A stretch of DNA of 64,000 nucleotides. It comes from Mycolicibacterium sp. YH-1. GTDB lineage: Bacteria > Actinomycetota > Actinomycetes > Mycobacteriales > Mycobacteriaceae. The notes below the pieces were generated by a model. That model saw nothing but the letters and a program-made list of their open reading frames with translations, searched no databases and was not told the origin of the DNA. The translations under genes were made by a program, and so were the position numbers. Positions 16,461 through 24,687 of this stretch are shown here, one piece after another (position 1 is the stretch's first letter; the number at the start of each line of letters is the position of its first letter). The stretch spans positions 4,154,001-4,218,000 of the forward strand of contig NZ_CP092915.1 in the NCBI RefSeq assembly GCF_022557175.1. Reading direction: 5' to 3'.

Positions 16461-16862
16461 ATGAAACACGGCCAAGAGCTGAGTTTCGACGACGACGGTA
16501 AGCCGGTTCTCATCACCCGTGCGGCGGTGCCCTATGAGGAGCAGCACCGCGAGCGTGTGCGCAAGTACCTCACGATCATGTCGTTTCGCATTCCGGCTCT
16601 GATACTCGCAGCGGTCGCCTACGGCATATGGCACAACGGACTGATCTCCTTGGCCATCCTGGTGGCGTCCATCCCGCTGCCCTGGATCGCCGTGCTGATC
16701 GCCAATGACCGACCGCCGCGACAGCGTGAGGAGCCACGGCGCTACGCGTCGCGGCGCAAGATTCCGCTCTTCCCCACCGCCGAGCGGCCCGCGCTCGAAG
16801 AGGCACCCCATGCTGTGCCGCCGCCCGATTCGGCTGAGACACCGCGCGACGTTCCGCACTGA
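16461..16862 (+). CDS. DUF3099 membrane protein (Rv2709-like)
   Basis: A 133-residue protein with two transmembrane helices (about residues 40-80, FRIPALILAAVAYGIWHNGL then LAILVASIPLPWIAVLIA), flanked by a cytosolic N-terminus (VLITRAAVPYEEQHRERVRKYL) and an Arg/Pro-rich C-terminus. This is the DUF3099 family. The ATG at 16461 follows GATGGAGG. It sits immediately upstream of sigB as in M. tuberculosis. The function is unknown. Confidence 0.85.
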   Translation: MKHGQELSFDDDGKPVLITRAAVPYEEQHRERVRKYLTIMSFRIPALILAAVAYGIWHNGLISLAILVASIPLPWIAVLIANDRPPRQREEPRRYASRRKIPLFPTAERPALEEAPHAVPPPDSAETPRDVPH

Positions 16863-16945
16863 GCGAAATCTGGCTCACTTCTCAGGACATTCTCAGGTCG
16901 TCGGCGAGAAACTGCAGCTCAGCAGGTGTGTAACTGGCGGCCAGT

Positions 16946-16972
16946 GGGAACTCTTTGGACTGTCCCGACGTT
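16946..16972 (+). promoter_or_regulatory. SigE/SigH-type ECF promoter of sigB
   Basis: GGGAAC (16946-16951), 17-bp spacer, CGTT (16969-16972). This is the -35/-10 pair recognised by mycobacterial SigE and SigH, known to drive sigB. The predicted transcription start (about 16979-16981) lies about 30 bp upstream of the chosen sigB ATG at 17010, which argues against the alternative ATG at 16980. Confidence 0.85.
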
Positions 16973-17009
16973 GAAGTTCATGACAGTTCCAGCCGAGCAG
17001 GAGGCAGTA

Positions 17010-17969
17010 ATGGCGAGTGCTACCGCAAGCCGCATCGAGTCCGATCTCGACAGCCAGAGCCCAGCCGCTGACTTGGTGCGCGTGTACCTGAACGGCATCG
17101 GCAAGACTGCCTTGCTCACGGCCGCCGATGAGGTCGAACTCGCGAAGCGCATCGAAGCCGGCCTATATGCCCGACACGTCCTGGCCACCAAGAAACGCCT
17201 CGGCGATACCCGCAAGCGCGATCTCGCGGCGATCGTCCGGGACGGCGAGGCGGCCCGCCGTCACCTGCTGGAGGCCAACCTCCGTCTCGTGGTGTCACTG
17301 GCCAAGCGCTACACCGGTCGCGGCATGCCGCTTCTGGACCTGATCCAGGAGGGCAACCTCGGACTGATCCGCGCGATGGAGAAGTTCGACTACGCCAAGG
17401 GCTTCAAGTTCTCCACCTACGCCACGTGGTGGATCCGCCAGGCGATCACTCGCGGTATGGCCGACCAGAGCCGCACCATCCGGCTCCCCGTCCACCTCGT
17501 CGAGCAGGTCAACAAGTTGGCTCGGATCAAGCGCGAGATGCACCAGAACCTGGGCCGTGAGGCCACCGACGAGGAACTGGCCGAGGAGTCGGGCATCCCC
17601 GCCGAGAAGATCGCCGATCTCCTCGAGCACAGCCGTGACCCGGTGAGCCTGGACATGCCGGTCGGCAGCGACGAGGAAGCCCCGCTGGGCGACTTCATCG
17701 AGGACGAGAACGCCATGTCCGCCGAGAACGCGGTGATCTCCGAACTGCTGCACACCGACATCCGCCACGTGCTGGCCACGCTCGACGAGCGCGAGCAGCA
17801 GGTGATCCGGCTGCGGTTCGGTCTGGATGACGGCCAGCCCCGCACTCTGGACCAGATCGGCAAGCTCTTCGGACTGTCTCGCGAGCGCGTCCGTCAGATC
17901 GAGCGCGAGGTGATGTCCAAGCTGCGCCACGGCGACCGCGCGGAGCGCCTGCGTTCCTACGCAAGCTGA
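17010..17969 (+). CDS. sigB: Group 2 RNA polymerase sigma factor SigB
   Basis: A 319-residue primary-like sigma factor used in stress and stationary phase. It lacks the long N-terminal extension of SigA but shares regions 1.2 ([17 protein letters not shown]), 2 ([31 protein letters not shown]), 3 ([17 protein letters not shown]) and 4 ([22 protein letters not shown]). The ATG at 17010 follows AGCAGGAGG and matches the M. tuberculosis start. It is preceded by an ECF-type promoter and followed by a hairpin, then ideR. Confidence 0.98.
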   Translation: MASATASRIESDLDSQSPAADLVRVYLNGIGKTALLTAADEVELAKRIEAGLYARHVLATKKRLGDTRKRDLAAIVRDGEAARRHLLEANLRLVVSLAKRYTGRGMPLLDLIQEGNLGLIRAMEKFDYAKGFKFSTYATWWIRQAITRGMADQSRTIRLPVHLVEQVNKLARIKREMHQNLGREATDEELAEESGIPAEKIADLLEHSRDPVSLDMPVGSDEEAPLGDFIEDENAMSAENAVISELLHTDIRHVLATLDEREQQVIRLRFGLDDGQPRTLDQIGKLFGLSRERVRQIEREVMSKLRHGDRAERLRSYAS

Positions 17970-17982
17970 CCCTTCTCATCCT

Positions 17983-18015
17983 GTGATGCCCGTCGCGATG
18001 CGCGGCGGGCATCAC
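17983..18015. terminator. Hairpin after sigB
   Basis: GTGATGCCCG (17983-17992) pairs with CGGGCATCAC (18006-18015). The stem extends inward by a G-T pair and four G-C pairs to a 3-nt loop, giving about 15 bp. It starts 14 bp after the sigB stop. No U-tract follows, as is common in mycobacteria. Confidence 0.75.
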
Positions 18016-18061
18016 TGCGTGACGCGGCCGTGGTGCGGCCCGCTTCGCGCCCCGACAACGG

Positions 18062-18067
18062 TAGACT
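18062..18067 (+). promoter_or_regulatory. Candidate -10 element of ideR
   Basis: TAGACT fits the mycobacterial TAnnnT -10 pattern and lies 22 bp before the ideR ATG; the SD-like GGAGGGC is in between. No convincing -35 is present, which is tolerated in mycobacteria. Confidence 0.4.
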
Positions 18068-18089
18068 CTTCCCGACGGAGGGCGGCAAC

Positions 18090-18779
18090 ATGAACGATCT
18101 CATCGACACCACCGAGATGTATCTACGGACCATCTACGACCTCGAGGAAGAGGGTGTGGTGCCACTGCGCGCGCGCATCGCGGAGCGTCTCGAGCAGAGT
18201 GGCCCCACCGTCAGCCAGACCGTGTCGAGGATGGAGCGCGACGGCCTCCTGCACGTCGCCGGTGACCGCCACCTGGAACTCACCGACAAGGGACGGGCCC
18301 TGGCGATCTCGGTCATGCGCAAGCACCGGCTCGCCGAGCGTCTGCTGATCGACGTCATCGGGCTGCCCTGGGAGGAAGTGCACGCCGAGGCATGCCGCTG
18401 GGAGCACGTGATGAGCGAGGACGTCGAGCGACGCCTGGTGCGGGTGCTCGACAACCCGACGACCTCGCCCTTTGGCAACCCGATCCCCGGCCTCGCCGAA
18501 CTGGGTGTCGAGCTGCCCAACCCCGACGATGGCAACCTGGTGCGGCTCACCGAGCTGCCCAGCGGTTTCCCGATCGCCGTGCGGGTGCGTCTGCTCTCCG
18601 AGCACGTCCAGGGCGATGCCGACTTGATCACCCGACTCAAGGACGCCGGCGTGGTGCCCAATGCGCGGGTCACCGTTCAGGTCAGCGACCACGGCAGCGT
18701 CATGATCATCATCCCGGGCCACGAGCAGGTGGAGTTGGCCCACGACATGGCCCACGCGGTCAAGGTCGAGAAGGTCTAG
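18090..18779 (+). CDS. ideR: Iron-dependent repressor IdeR (DtxR family)
   Basis: A 229-residue Fe2+-activated DNA-binding regulator of iron uptake and storage. An N-terminal winged helix contains the recognition segment SGPTVSQTVSRMERDGLL. Every expected metal ligand is present at the canonical positions: Met10, Cys102, Glu105 and His106 for the primary site, and His79, Glu83 and His98 for the ancillary site. A C-terminal SH3-like domain follows (from about residue 145). The ATG at 18090 follows GGAGGGCGG. It overlaps the convergent DUF4192 gene by 20 nt. Confidence 0.98.
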   Translation: MNDLIDTTEMYLRTIYDLEEEGVVPLRARIAERLEQSGPTVSQTVSRMERDGLLHVAGDRHLELTDKGRALAISVMRKHRLAERLLIDVIGLPWEEVHAEACRWEHVMSEDVERRLVRVLDNPTTSPFGNPIPGLAELGVELPNPDDGNLVRLTELPSGFPIAVRVRLLSEHVQGDADLITRLKDAGVVPNARVTVQVSDHGSVMIIIPGHEQVELAHDMAHAVKVEKV

Positions 18780-19827
18780 CCCCGCGTGTGCCGAACAGGC
18801 TTCGCGGCGGCAGCGTGACACCCAGCTGCTGCGCCAGCCGGTAACCGCTGCGCGCCAGTTCCCGGATCTGTTCGGGCCGCATGCCGGTCCGCAGTGCCTG
18901 ATCCAGCATCCTGGCCATCCGATGGCCGCTATCCACCCGTAGCGCCGCCTCCAGCGCGATACCGGCCAGCGGACCGTCACCTCGCGCGTAGGCGGAGAAC
19001 GCCAGCAGAGCCAGCGCATCGACGCGCCACCGGTCCGGAAGTGTGCGGGCCAGTAGCGCCCACAGCGACTCCGCCTGTGCGGCATCACATCCCACCGCCA
19101 ACGCGTAGAGCATGTCCCGGACTCGCGGATCACTCAGAGCGCCCGCAATCCGGGTGAGATCGGCATCCGACGGCCAACGCCCACGTCCCGTGGCCGCCGC
19201 GGTGGCGATGGCGTGCTCGACGTCGGCGCGAGTGTCGGCGTCCTCCCGCTCGGCGCCGCGGAATGACGCCGCATTGGCGATGGCTGCCCGCAATGCCCGA
19301 ACGCGAGCGGGATCGGTGACGGTGATGACCTCCAGCAGTTCGGCGCGCTTGCCGTAGAGACGACGCCCGCCGAGCACGGCCTCGGCGGCCACCGGTGACG
19401 CGCACGGGTCGTCCACGGTGCCGCTGCGACCGCACCCGTCCGCGCAGTGCCATCGCCCGCCCGCGCAGACGCGGTCCACGACGTACGCCTCCGCTAGGTC
19501 AATCCCGCGGTTCTCCAGGGCCGACGCAAGGGCATCGGCGAGGCGGCGGTGCTCGTCGTCGCACATGCGGCACGCCGCGCCGTCGGCGTCCACGATCACC
19601 GCCATCGCCGTGTCAGAACCGCTGCCGGCCGCGAGATCGGCGATCTCCTCGACCGTGACGATCAGCTCCTCGGACAGGTCAGCGCGCATCACGCACCCCA
19701 TCGCACCGTCCTGAAGGGTCGCGAGGACCAGCGAACTCTCGGGCGTGAACCCCAGAACCGCAGGCAGCGCGGCGATCAGTGCACCGGGCCGGTTGTCGTG
19801 GAAGTCACCAGTATTGGATGTGGTCAT
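18760..19827 (-). CDS. DUF4192 protein (Rv2712c-like)
   Basis: A 355-residue soluble protein of the actinobacterial DUF4192 family, beginning with PGALIAALPAVLGFTPESSLVLATL, a hallmark of the family. A Cys-rich patch (RMCDDEH, CAGGRWHCADGCGR) in the middle could bind metal. The C-terminal third is helical. The function is unknown. Its start at 19827 borders the inserted catabolic cassette; in M. tuberculosis the next gene is sthA. Confidence 0.88.
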   Translation of the reverse strand: MTTSNTGDFHDNRPGALIAALPAVLGFTPESSLVLATLQDGAMGCVMRADLSEELIVTVEEIADLAAGSGSDTAMAVIVDADGAACRMCDDEHRRLADALASALENRGIDLAEAYVVDRVCAGGRWHCADGCGRSGTVDDPCASPVAAEAVLGGRRLYGKRAELLEVITVTDPARVRALRAAIANAASFRGAEREDADTRADVEHAIATAAATGRGRWPSDADLTRIAGALSDPRVRDMLYALAVGCDAAQAESLWALLARTLPDRWRVDALALLAFSAYARGDGPLAGIALEAALRVDSGHRMARMLDQALRTGMRPEQIRELARSGYRLAQQLGVTLPPRSLFGTRGARPSRP

Positions 19828-19933
19828 GCGCCGAACGTGACATCAGCCGCCGTCGGGTCGACCAGACGATGACGGCATCGGGCGCGACGCTGTGGATGAA
19901 GTCGGCTCTGGGGATGGCCGCATCTATGCGCAT

Positions 19934-19953
19934 ATGAGCAAAGTTCTGCTCAT
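19934..19953. promoter_or_regulatory. Candidate operator for the sugar cassette
   Basis: ATGAGCA-N6-TGCTCAT is a perfect 7-bp inverted repeat. It ends 3 bp upstream of a good -35 hexamer (19957-19962) and 84 bp before the first gene of the cassette. SorC-family regulators bind such palindromes near promoters, and one is encoded in the operon (23725-24687). Confidence 0.5.
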
Positions 19954-19956
19954 CCG

Positions 19957-19986
19957 TTGACGGTGTCACATGCTCGTCCCTAACGT
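19957..19986 (+). promoter_or_regulatory. Candidate promoter of the sugar cassette
   Basis: TTGACG (19957-19962), 18-bp spacer, TAACGT (19981-19986) fits a SigA-type promoter. Transcription would start near 19993, leaving a leader of about 45 nt with the SD AGGAGG at 20028-20033 before the GTG at 20038. Confidence 0.55.
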
Positions 19987-20037
19987 GATGGTCGTCATGC
20001 GCGGCCCAACCACCGGCGCGCACAGCTAGGAGGAAAC

Positions 20038-21018
20038 GTGAGACTCGCAAAAGCCCTCTCGGGAATCGCGCTCGGAGCCGCAATGGCCATGGCGTTCTCC
20101 GGGTGCTCAGTACCAGGTGACGACGCCGCCCAGAGCAGCACCGTCGTCGACGGACCGCTCAAGATCGGCTTCAGCCAGGCCACTCAGCAGAGCCCGTTCT
20201 ACGTCGCACTCACCGACGCGGCCAAGGCCGAGGCGCAGGCCCAGGGTAATGAGTTCTTCTACGCCGATGCCAACGGCGACGTGACCAAGCAGAACAACGA
20301 CGTCCAGGACTTGATCACCCGGGGTATCAACGTGCTGGTGATCAACCCGGTCGACCCGAAGGGCATCACCCCCTCCCTGGCGGCCGCCAAGGCTGCGGGC
20401 ATCAAAGTCGTCACCGTCGACCGCCCGGTCGAATCAGGCGCGGCGGCGTTCGTCGGCCGCGACAACAAGGCCATGGGCCAGCTCGTTGGTGAGGCGGCCG
20501 TGAGCACGCTCGGGCCTGCCGGGGGCAAGATCATCGAGATCCAGGGCGACGCGGGTGGCGCGGTGGCGCGGGATCGCCACGACGGATTCCAGGCTGCCGT
20601 GGCCGCCCAGCCGAATATCACCGTCATCGACGGGCCCTACTGCGACTACACCAGGTCCAAGGCCGTGACTGCGATGCAGGATCTCCTGCAGGCCCATCCC
20701 GACCTCAAAGCCGTCTACGCCCAGAACGACGATATGGCGCTGGGTGCTCTGCAGGTCTTGACCGAGAACAACCGCACCGACGTCAAGGTCTTCGGGGTGG
20801 ACGGTCTGATGGAGGCCGTGCGCGCCATCGCCAGCGGTGACCAGTACATCGCCACCGCGCTCAACGATCCCAACGCCGAGGGAAAACTGGCGATCGAGAC
20901 TGCGGTGAAGGTCGCCCGCGGTGAGACCGTGCCGGAGTTCGTCGACGCCGGAACCGATTTGGTCAACAAGTCCAACGCACCATCGCTTCAGGGCGAATCA
21001 ACGTTCGCCGCCGCATAG
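20038..21018 (+). CDS. Sugar ABC transporter substrate-binding lipoprotein (RbsB-type)
   Basis: A 326-residue exported lipoprotein with a hydrophobic signal ending in a lipobox-like FSGC (lipidated Cys23). It has a type I periplasmic-binding fold: LKIGFSQATQQSPFYVALTDAAK, NDVQDLITRGINVLVINPVDP, GIKVVTVDRPVE and VYAQNDDMALGALQVLTE are the classical ribose/galactose-binding protein strands. The GTG at 20038 follows AGGAGGAAAC. It is the first gene of the cassette, upstream of the dehydrogenase. The ligand is likely a monosaccharide or polyol; which one cannot be read from sequence. Confidence 0.9.
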   Translation: MRLAKALSGIALGAAMAMAFSGCSVPGDDAAQSSTVVDGPLKIGFSQATQQSPFYVALTDAAKAEAQAQGNEFFYADANGDVTKQNNDVQDLITRGINVLVINPVDPKGITPSLAAAKAAGIKVVTVDRPVESGAAAFVGRDNKAMGQLVGEAAVSTLGPAGGKIIEIQGDAGGAVARDRHDGFQAAVAAQPNITVIDGPYCDYTRSKAVTAMQDLLQAHPDLKAVYAQNDDMALGALQVLTENNRTDVKVFGVDGLMEAVRAIASGDQYIATALNDPNAEGKLAIETAVKVARGETVPEFVDAGTDLVNKSNAPSLQGESTFAAA

Positions 21019-21067
21019 CGAGCCGAGTTTGAGTCAGCCAAAGACAACGCACGAGGAGAAACTTCTG

Positions 21068-22159
21068 ATGACAACCGAGGCCCCCGCCCCGGCAACCGTG
21101 TCGGCCCCACAGGATCTGCCCCAGAGCATGACTGCGGCGGTGATGTACGCGCCCGGCGACATCCGGGTCGAGCAGGCGCCGGTGCCCAGACCCGCACCCG
21201 GTGAGGTGCTGCTCAAGGTCGCCGCCTGCGGCGTGTGCGGCTCCGACATCCCCCGGATGCTGCGCAACGGTGGCTACGTCATGCCGATCATCTGCGGGCA
21301 CGAGTTCTCCGGCTGGGTCGTCGAACTCGGCGCAGGCGTCGACGGATTCGAGGTCGGCGAACTCGTATCGGTCCCACCGCTGATCCCGTGCCGGCGCTGT
21401 GACTTCTGCTCTGACGGCGCGTTCGGGCTCTGCGAGAACTACGACTACTTCGGCAGCAGATCCGACGGTGCCTACGCGCAGTACGTCGTGTCCCCGGTCG
21501 GCAATCTGCTGAAACTGCCCGCGGGTATCGATCCTCGCGCAGCCGCGATGCTGGACCCGGCAGCCATCGCACTGCACGGACTGTGGAAGACGAACCTGCG
21601 GGCCGGACACCGCGTCCTGGTGATCGGCGCGGGTCCGATTGGACTCTTCGCAGTGCAATGGGCAAAGCTGCACGGCGCCAGCCAGATTGTGGCAGTCGAC
21701 CTGAGTGAGGAGAAGGCGGCCATGGCCCGCGAGGCCGGTGCCACCCATGCGGTGCAGAGCGCCGAGGAGGCCCGCGCCCTGGGTGGCCGCGGATACGACG
21801 TGGTGCTCGAGTCCGCGGGCGTGCCCGCGACAGCCGATATGGCGGCGAACCTGACCGGCCCGCACGGACACGCGGTGTTCGTCGGTATCCCGCACGCGCC
21901 GGTAACCCTGGAGAAGGAGACCTTCAACCAGTTCATGCGGCTGGAGACCAGCTTGCACGGCTCGTGGAACTCGTTCTCCGCACCGTTCCCAGGCGACGAG
22001 TGGCGCACCTCCGCTCAGATGATGGCCGAAGGAAAGCTGAAGTGGGAGTTCATGATCACTCATGAACTGCCGTTGTCGGCACTGCCGGACATGATGCAGC
22101 AGCTCGGTGACCGCTCGATCTTCTCGTCAAAAGTTCTGTTCATGCCCAACGAGGACTGA
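21068..22159 (+). CDS. Zinc-dependent polyol(-phosphate) dehydrogenase, GatD/sorbitol dehydrogenase-like
   Basis: A 363-residue medium-chain dehydrogenase. The catalytic zinc ligands are Cys57 (CGVCGSD) and His78-Glu79 (GHEFSG). The structural zinc ligands are Cys108, 111, 114 and 122 (CRRCDFCSDGAFGLC). The Rossmann motif is VIGAGPIGLFAVQ. The ENYDYFGSRSDGAYAQYVV and LHGSWNSFSAPFPGDEW stretches resemble galactitol-1-phosphate 5-dehydrogenase more than alcohol dehydrogenases. The ATG at 21068 begins MTTEAPAPATVS. It probably oxidises the imported polyol, or its phosphate, to a ketose or aldose. It is 3 bp from the kinase gene. Confidence 0.88.
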   Translation: MTTEAPAPATVSAPQDLPQSMTAAVMYAPGDIRVEQAPVPRPAPGEVLLKVAACGVCGSDIPRMLRNGGYVMPIICGHEFSGWVVELGAGVDGFEVGELVSVPPLIPCRRCDFCSDGAFGLCENYDYFGSRSDGAYAQYVVSPVGNLLKLPAGIDPRAAAMLDPAAIALHGLWKTNLRAGHRVLVIGAGPIGLFAVQWAKLHGASQIVAVDLSEEKAAMAREAGATHAVQSAEEARALGGRGYDVVLESAGVPATADMAANLTGPHGHAVFVGIPHAPVTLEKETFNQFMRLETSLHGSWNSFSAPFPGDEWRTSAQMMAEGKLKWEFMITHELPLSALPDMMQQLGDRSIFSSKVLFMPNED

Positions 22160-22162
22160 GTC

Positions 22163-23725
22163 ATGGGAATTCTTCTGTCGATCGACCTCGGCACCGAGGG
22201 CGCACGCATCGGTGCGTTCACCGAGGACGGCACCCCGTTGGGCACGGCCCACCGCCCCTACTCGACCCACCACCCCAGGCCGGGGTGGGCCGAGCAGGAT
22301 CCGCGGGACTGGTGGGCCGCGATCACCGCCGCGACCCGTGAACTGCTGGGCAGTGACCCGTGTCGGGCAGCCGGGCAGGTCATCGCCATCGCCGCGTCGA
22401 CAACCGCCTCGACGGTGGCGGTTGTCGACTCGGCCGGAACGCCGCTACGCCCGGCCATTCTCTGGATGGATGCGCGCGGTGCGGCGGAATCGGAGCGCAC
22501 CGCACAACTGAGCAGGCAGCATCCGATCCTCGAATGGTCCGGCGGATCCGATGCCGCCGAATGGCTACTGCCCAAGGCGATGTGGCTCAAGAAGCACGAT
22601 CCCGACGCGTACCGATCAGCCGCGCGCATCGTGGAGGCCGTCGACTACATCACGTTCCGGCTGACCGGCCGATGGGTCGGTTCGCAGATGAACGCCGTCT
22701 GTAAGTACAACTACGACGCCCTCGCCGGGCGTTTCCCCGCGGAACTCTATGCCGCGCTGGGCATGGAGGACCTCGTCGGCAAGCTGCCCGATGAGATCGT
22801 CGAGGTCGGCGGTGTCGCGGGCACCCTCATCGAGAGCGCGGCGGCAGATTTGGGCATCGCCGACAAAGCGATTGTCGCCGTGGGCGGTATCGATGCACAC
22901 GTGTCGCTGCTGGCCTGTGGCGGCAAGGTGGACGGGCTGGTCTCGGTCGTGTCCGGTACGTCGTCGGCCATCGTCACCGAAGTGGACGAACCGACCACCT
23001 CCAACGAGGTGTGGGGCCCCTACCCCGACGCGTTGAATCACGGTAAGTGGCTGGTCGAGGGCGGTCAGGTCACCAGTGGTTCGGTGCTCAAGTGGACAGG
23101 TGAGTCCATCATGGGTGTGCGCCGCGAGGATCTTCCTGCGCTCATTGATCAGGCGACCGCGGTTGACCCGGGTGCGCATGGTCTGCGAGCCCTCGATTAC
23201 TTCATGGGCAACCGCACCCCGCACCGCGAGGCCCGCCTGCGCGGGGCCGTGATCGGGCTCACGCTGGGTACCACGAAGGCGGAACTCTACCGAGCGATGG
23301 TCGAGGCCGTCGCCTGCGGGACCCGCAGTGTGATCGACTCGTTCGAACGCTCCGGGGTGCCCTGTACGCGCCTCGTCTTCTCCGGTGGCATCGAGCGAAA
23401 CTCGTTGTGGCAGCAGGTGACAATAGACGTACTCGGCAGGCCCGCCGAACTGGTGATCGGTGAGAACCTCACCCTGCGGGCCTGCGCGGTGATCGCGGCG
23501 ACCGCCGCCGGGATCGTTCCGAGCTTGGGCGCCGGCTCCCAACTGTTCGCCCCGCGGGTCCGGATGCTGGAACCCGACCCGAAGCGAATAGCGGTCTACG
23601 AGCAGACGTTTGGCGAATACCAGCGACTGACCGAGGCGCTGCGACCGATCATGTGCGACGCCGCCGACAACGGGGGTCCTGGCCCCGACGTGGGCACCCG
23701 CGGCCCGTTCCGGGTGGTGCGGTAA
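22163..23725 (+). CDS. FGGY-family carbohydrate kinase
   Basis: A 520-residue kinase of the FGGY family (xylulokinase, glycerol kinase and LsrK relatives). The N-terminal phosphate-1 motif is LLSIDLGTEGARIGAF. WAEQDPRDWWAA and RPAILWMDARGAAES are family signatures, and the C-terminal ATPase lobe has LVFSGGIERNSLWQQV. The catalytic Asp is probably in VGGIDAHVSLLACGG. It probably phosphorylates the keto or deoxy sugar made by the dehydrogenase. Its TAA overlaps the ATG of the regulator gene (TAATG). Confidence 0.9.
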   Translation: MGILLSIDLGTEGARIGAFTEDGTPLGTAHRPYSTHHPRPGWAEQDPRDWWAAITAATRELLGSDPCRAAGQVIAIAASTTASTVAVVDSAGTPLRPAILWMDARGAAESERTAQLSRQHPILEWSGGSDAAEWLLPKAMWLKKHDPDAYRSAARIVEAVDYITFRLTGRWVGSQMNAVCKYNYDALAGRFPAELYAALGMEDLVGKLPDEIVEVGGVAGTLIESAAADLGIADKAIVAVGGIDAHVSLLACGGKVDGLVSVVSGTSSAIVTEVDEPTTSNEVWGPYPDALNHGKWLVEGGQVTSGSVLKWTGESIMGVRREDLPALIDQATAVDPGAHGLRALDYFMGNRTPHREARLRGAVIGLTLGTTKAELYRAMVEAVACGTRSVIDSFERSGVPCTRLVFSGGIERNSLWQQVTIDVLGRPAELVIGENLTLRACAVIAATAAGIVPSLGAGSQLFAPRVRMLEPDPKRIAVYEQTFGEYQRLTEALRPIMCDAADNGGPGPDVGTRGPFRVVR

Positions 23726-24687
23726 TGAGCGCGGCCGCAGACGAGAGCCGCACTGACCTGCTGCTCTATGTTGCGCAGTGCTACTACGAGCAGGGCCGCA
23801 CCCAGGAGGACATCGGGTCCGAGCTCCACCTGACTCGATGGAAGGTCGGACGACTGCTCGACGAGGCCCGCGGGGTTGGCCTCGTCCAGATCAAGATCGT
23901 GCATCCGCAGGCGCGGCGCACCGACCTCGAAGTGGCGATGCGCAGCCGCTTCGGACTGCGTGAATGCGTGGTCGTGCCGGGCCCGGAGAACCGCGGACCG
24001 GATGGCGAGCACATCGCCGCGGCCGCGGCCAACTACCTGAAGACGAACTCGTCGTGGATCACCACCCTTGGTGTCTCCTGGGGCAACACTCTGCAGCAAG
24101 TGGCCGCAGTGCTGCCCGACGGATGGACACGCGGTATCGAAGTCATTCAGGCCAACGGCGGGGTCAGCCGATCCGTGCATCCCACGAGGGCGGCCAACAT
24201 CGTGACGAGCATCGCCCATAGCGGAAATGGCCGGGCCACGCTGCTGCCGGTACCGGCAATCGTCGAGCGAATCGAAACGCGTGATGCGCTCTACACCGAG
24301 GGCTTCGTCGTGGACGTGCTGTCCCGCGCCCGCAAGGCGGACGCCCTTCTGTTCTCCCTGGGGGCGCTCGGCCCGACGTCAGTCCTGGTCGAGTCCGGTG
24401 CCGTCACCCCTGCCGAACTCGCCCAACTCGACTCGGCAGGCGCCTGCGGAGATATCCTCGCCCACTACATCACCACGACCGGCGAGATCGCCTACGACGA
24501 TATCGACAGGCGGACAGTGGGTCTCAGCCTCGACGACGTCAAGACCGCCAACTGCGCCATCGCGGTGGCTGCGGGAACACACAAGGTCCCCGTCATCAAC
24601 GGCGCTCTGGCCAGCGGGCTGTGCTCAGTCCTCATCACCGACGAACCCACGGCACTGGCCGTGCTGGAGCACCGACATGACAGATAG
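23725..24687 (+). CDS. SorC/DeoR-family sugar-binding transcriptional regulator
   Basis: A 320-residue regulator of the SorC family (LsrR, DeoR of Bacillus, CggR). The N-terminal helix-turn-helix reads YYEQGRTQEDIGSELHLTRW followed by KVGRLLDEARGVGLV. The large C-terminal effector domain has TLGVSWGNTLQQVA and IEVIQANGGVSRS, the phospho-sugar binding loops. The ATG at 23725 overlaps the kinase stop by one base. Its effector is probably a phosphorylated intermediate of the cassette's own pathway, and its operator may be the palindrome at 19934-19953. It overlaps the ATPase gene by 11 nt. Confidence 0.9.
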   Translation: MSAAADESRTDLLLYVAQCYYEQGRTQEDIGSELHLTRWKVGRLLDEARGVGLVQIKIVHPQARRTDLEVAMRSRFGLRECVVVPGPENRGPDGEHIAAAAANYLKTNSSWITTLGVSWGNTLQQVAAVLPDGWTRGIEVIQANGGVSRSVHPTRAANIVTSIAHSGNGRATLLPVPAIVERIETRDALYTEGFVVDVLSRARKADALLFSLGALGPTSVLVESGAVTPAELAQLDSAGACGDILAHYITTTGEIAYDDIDRRTVGLSLDDVKTANCAIAVAAGTHKVPVINGALASGLCSVLITDEPTALAVLEHRHDR

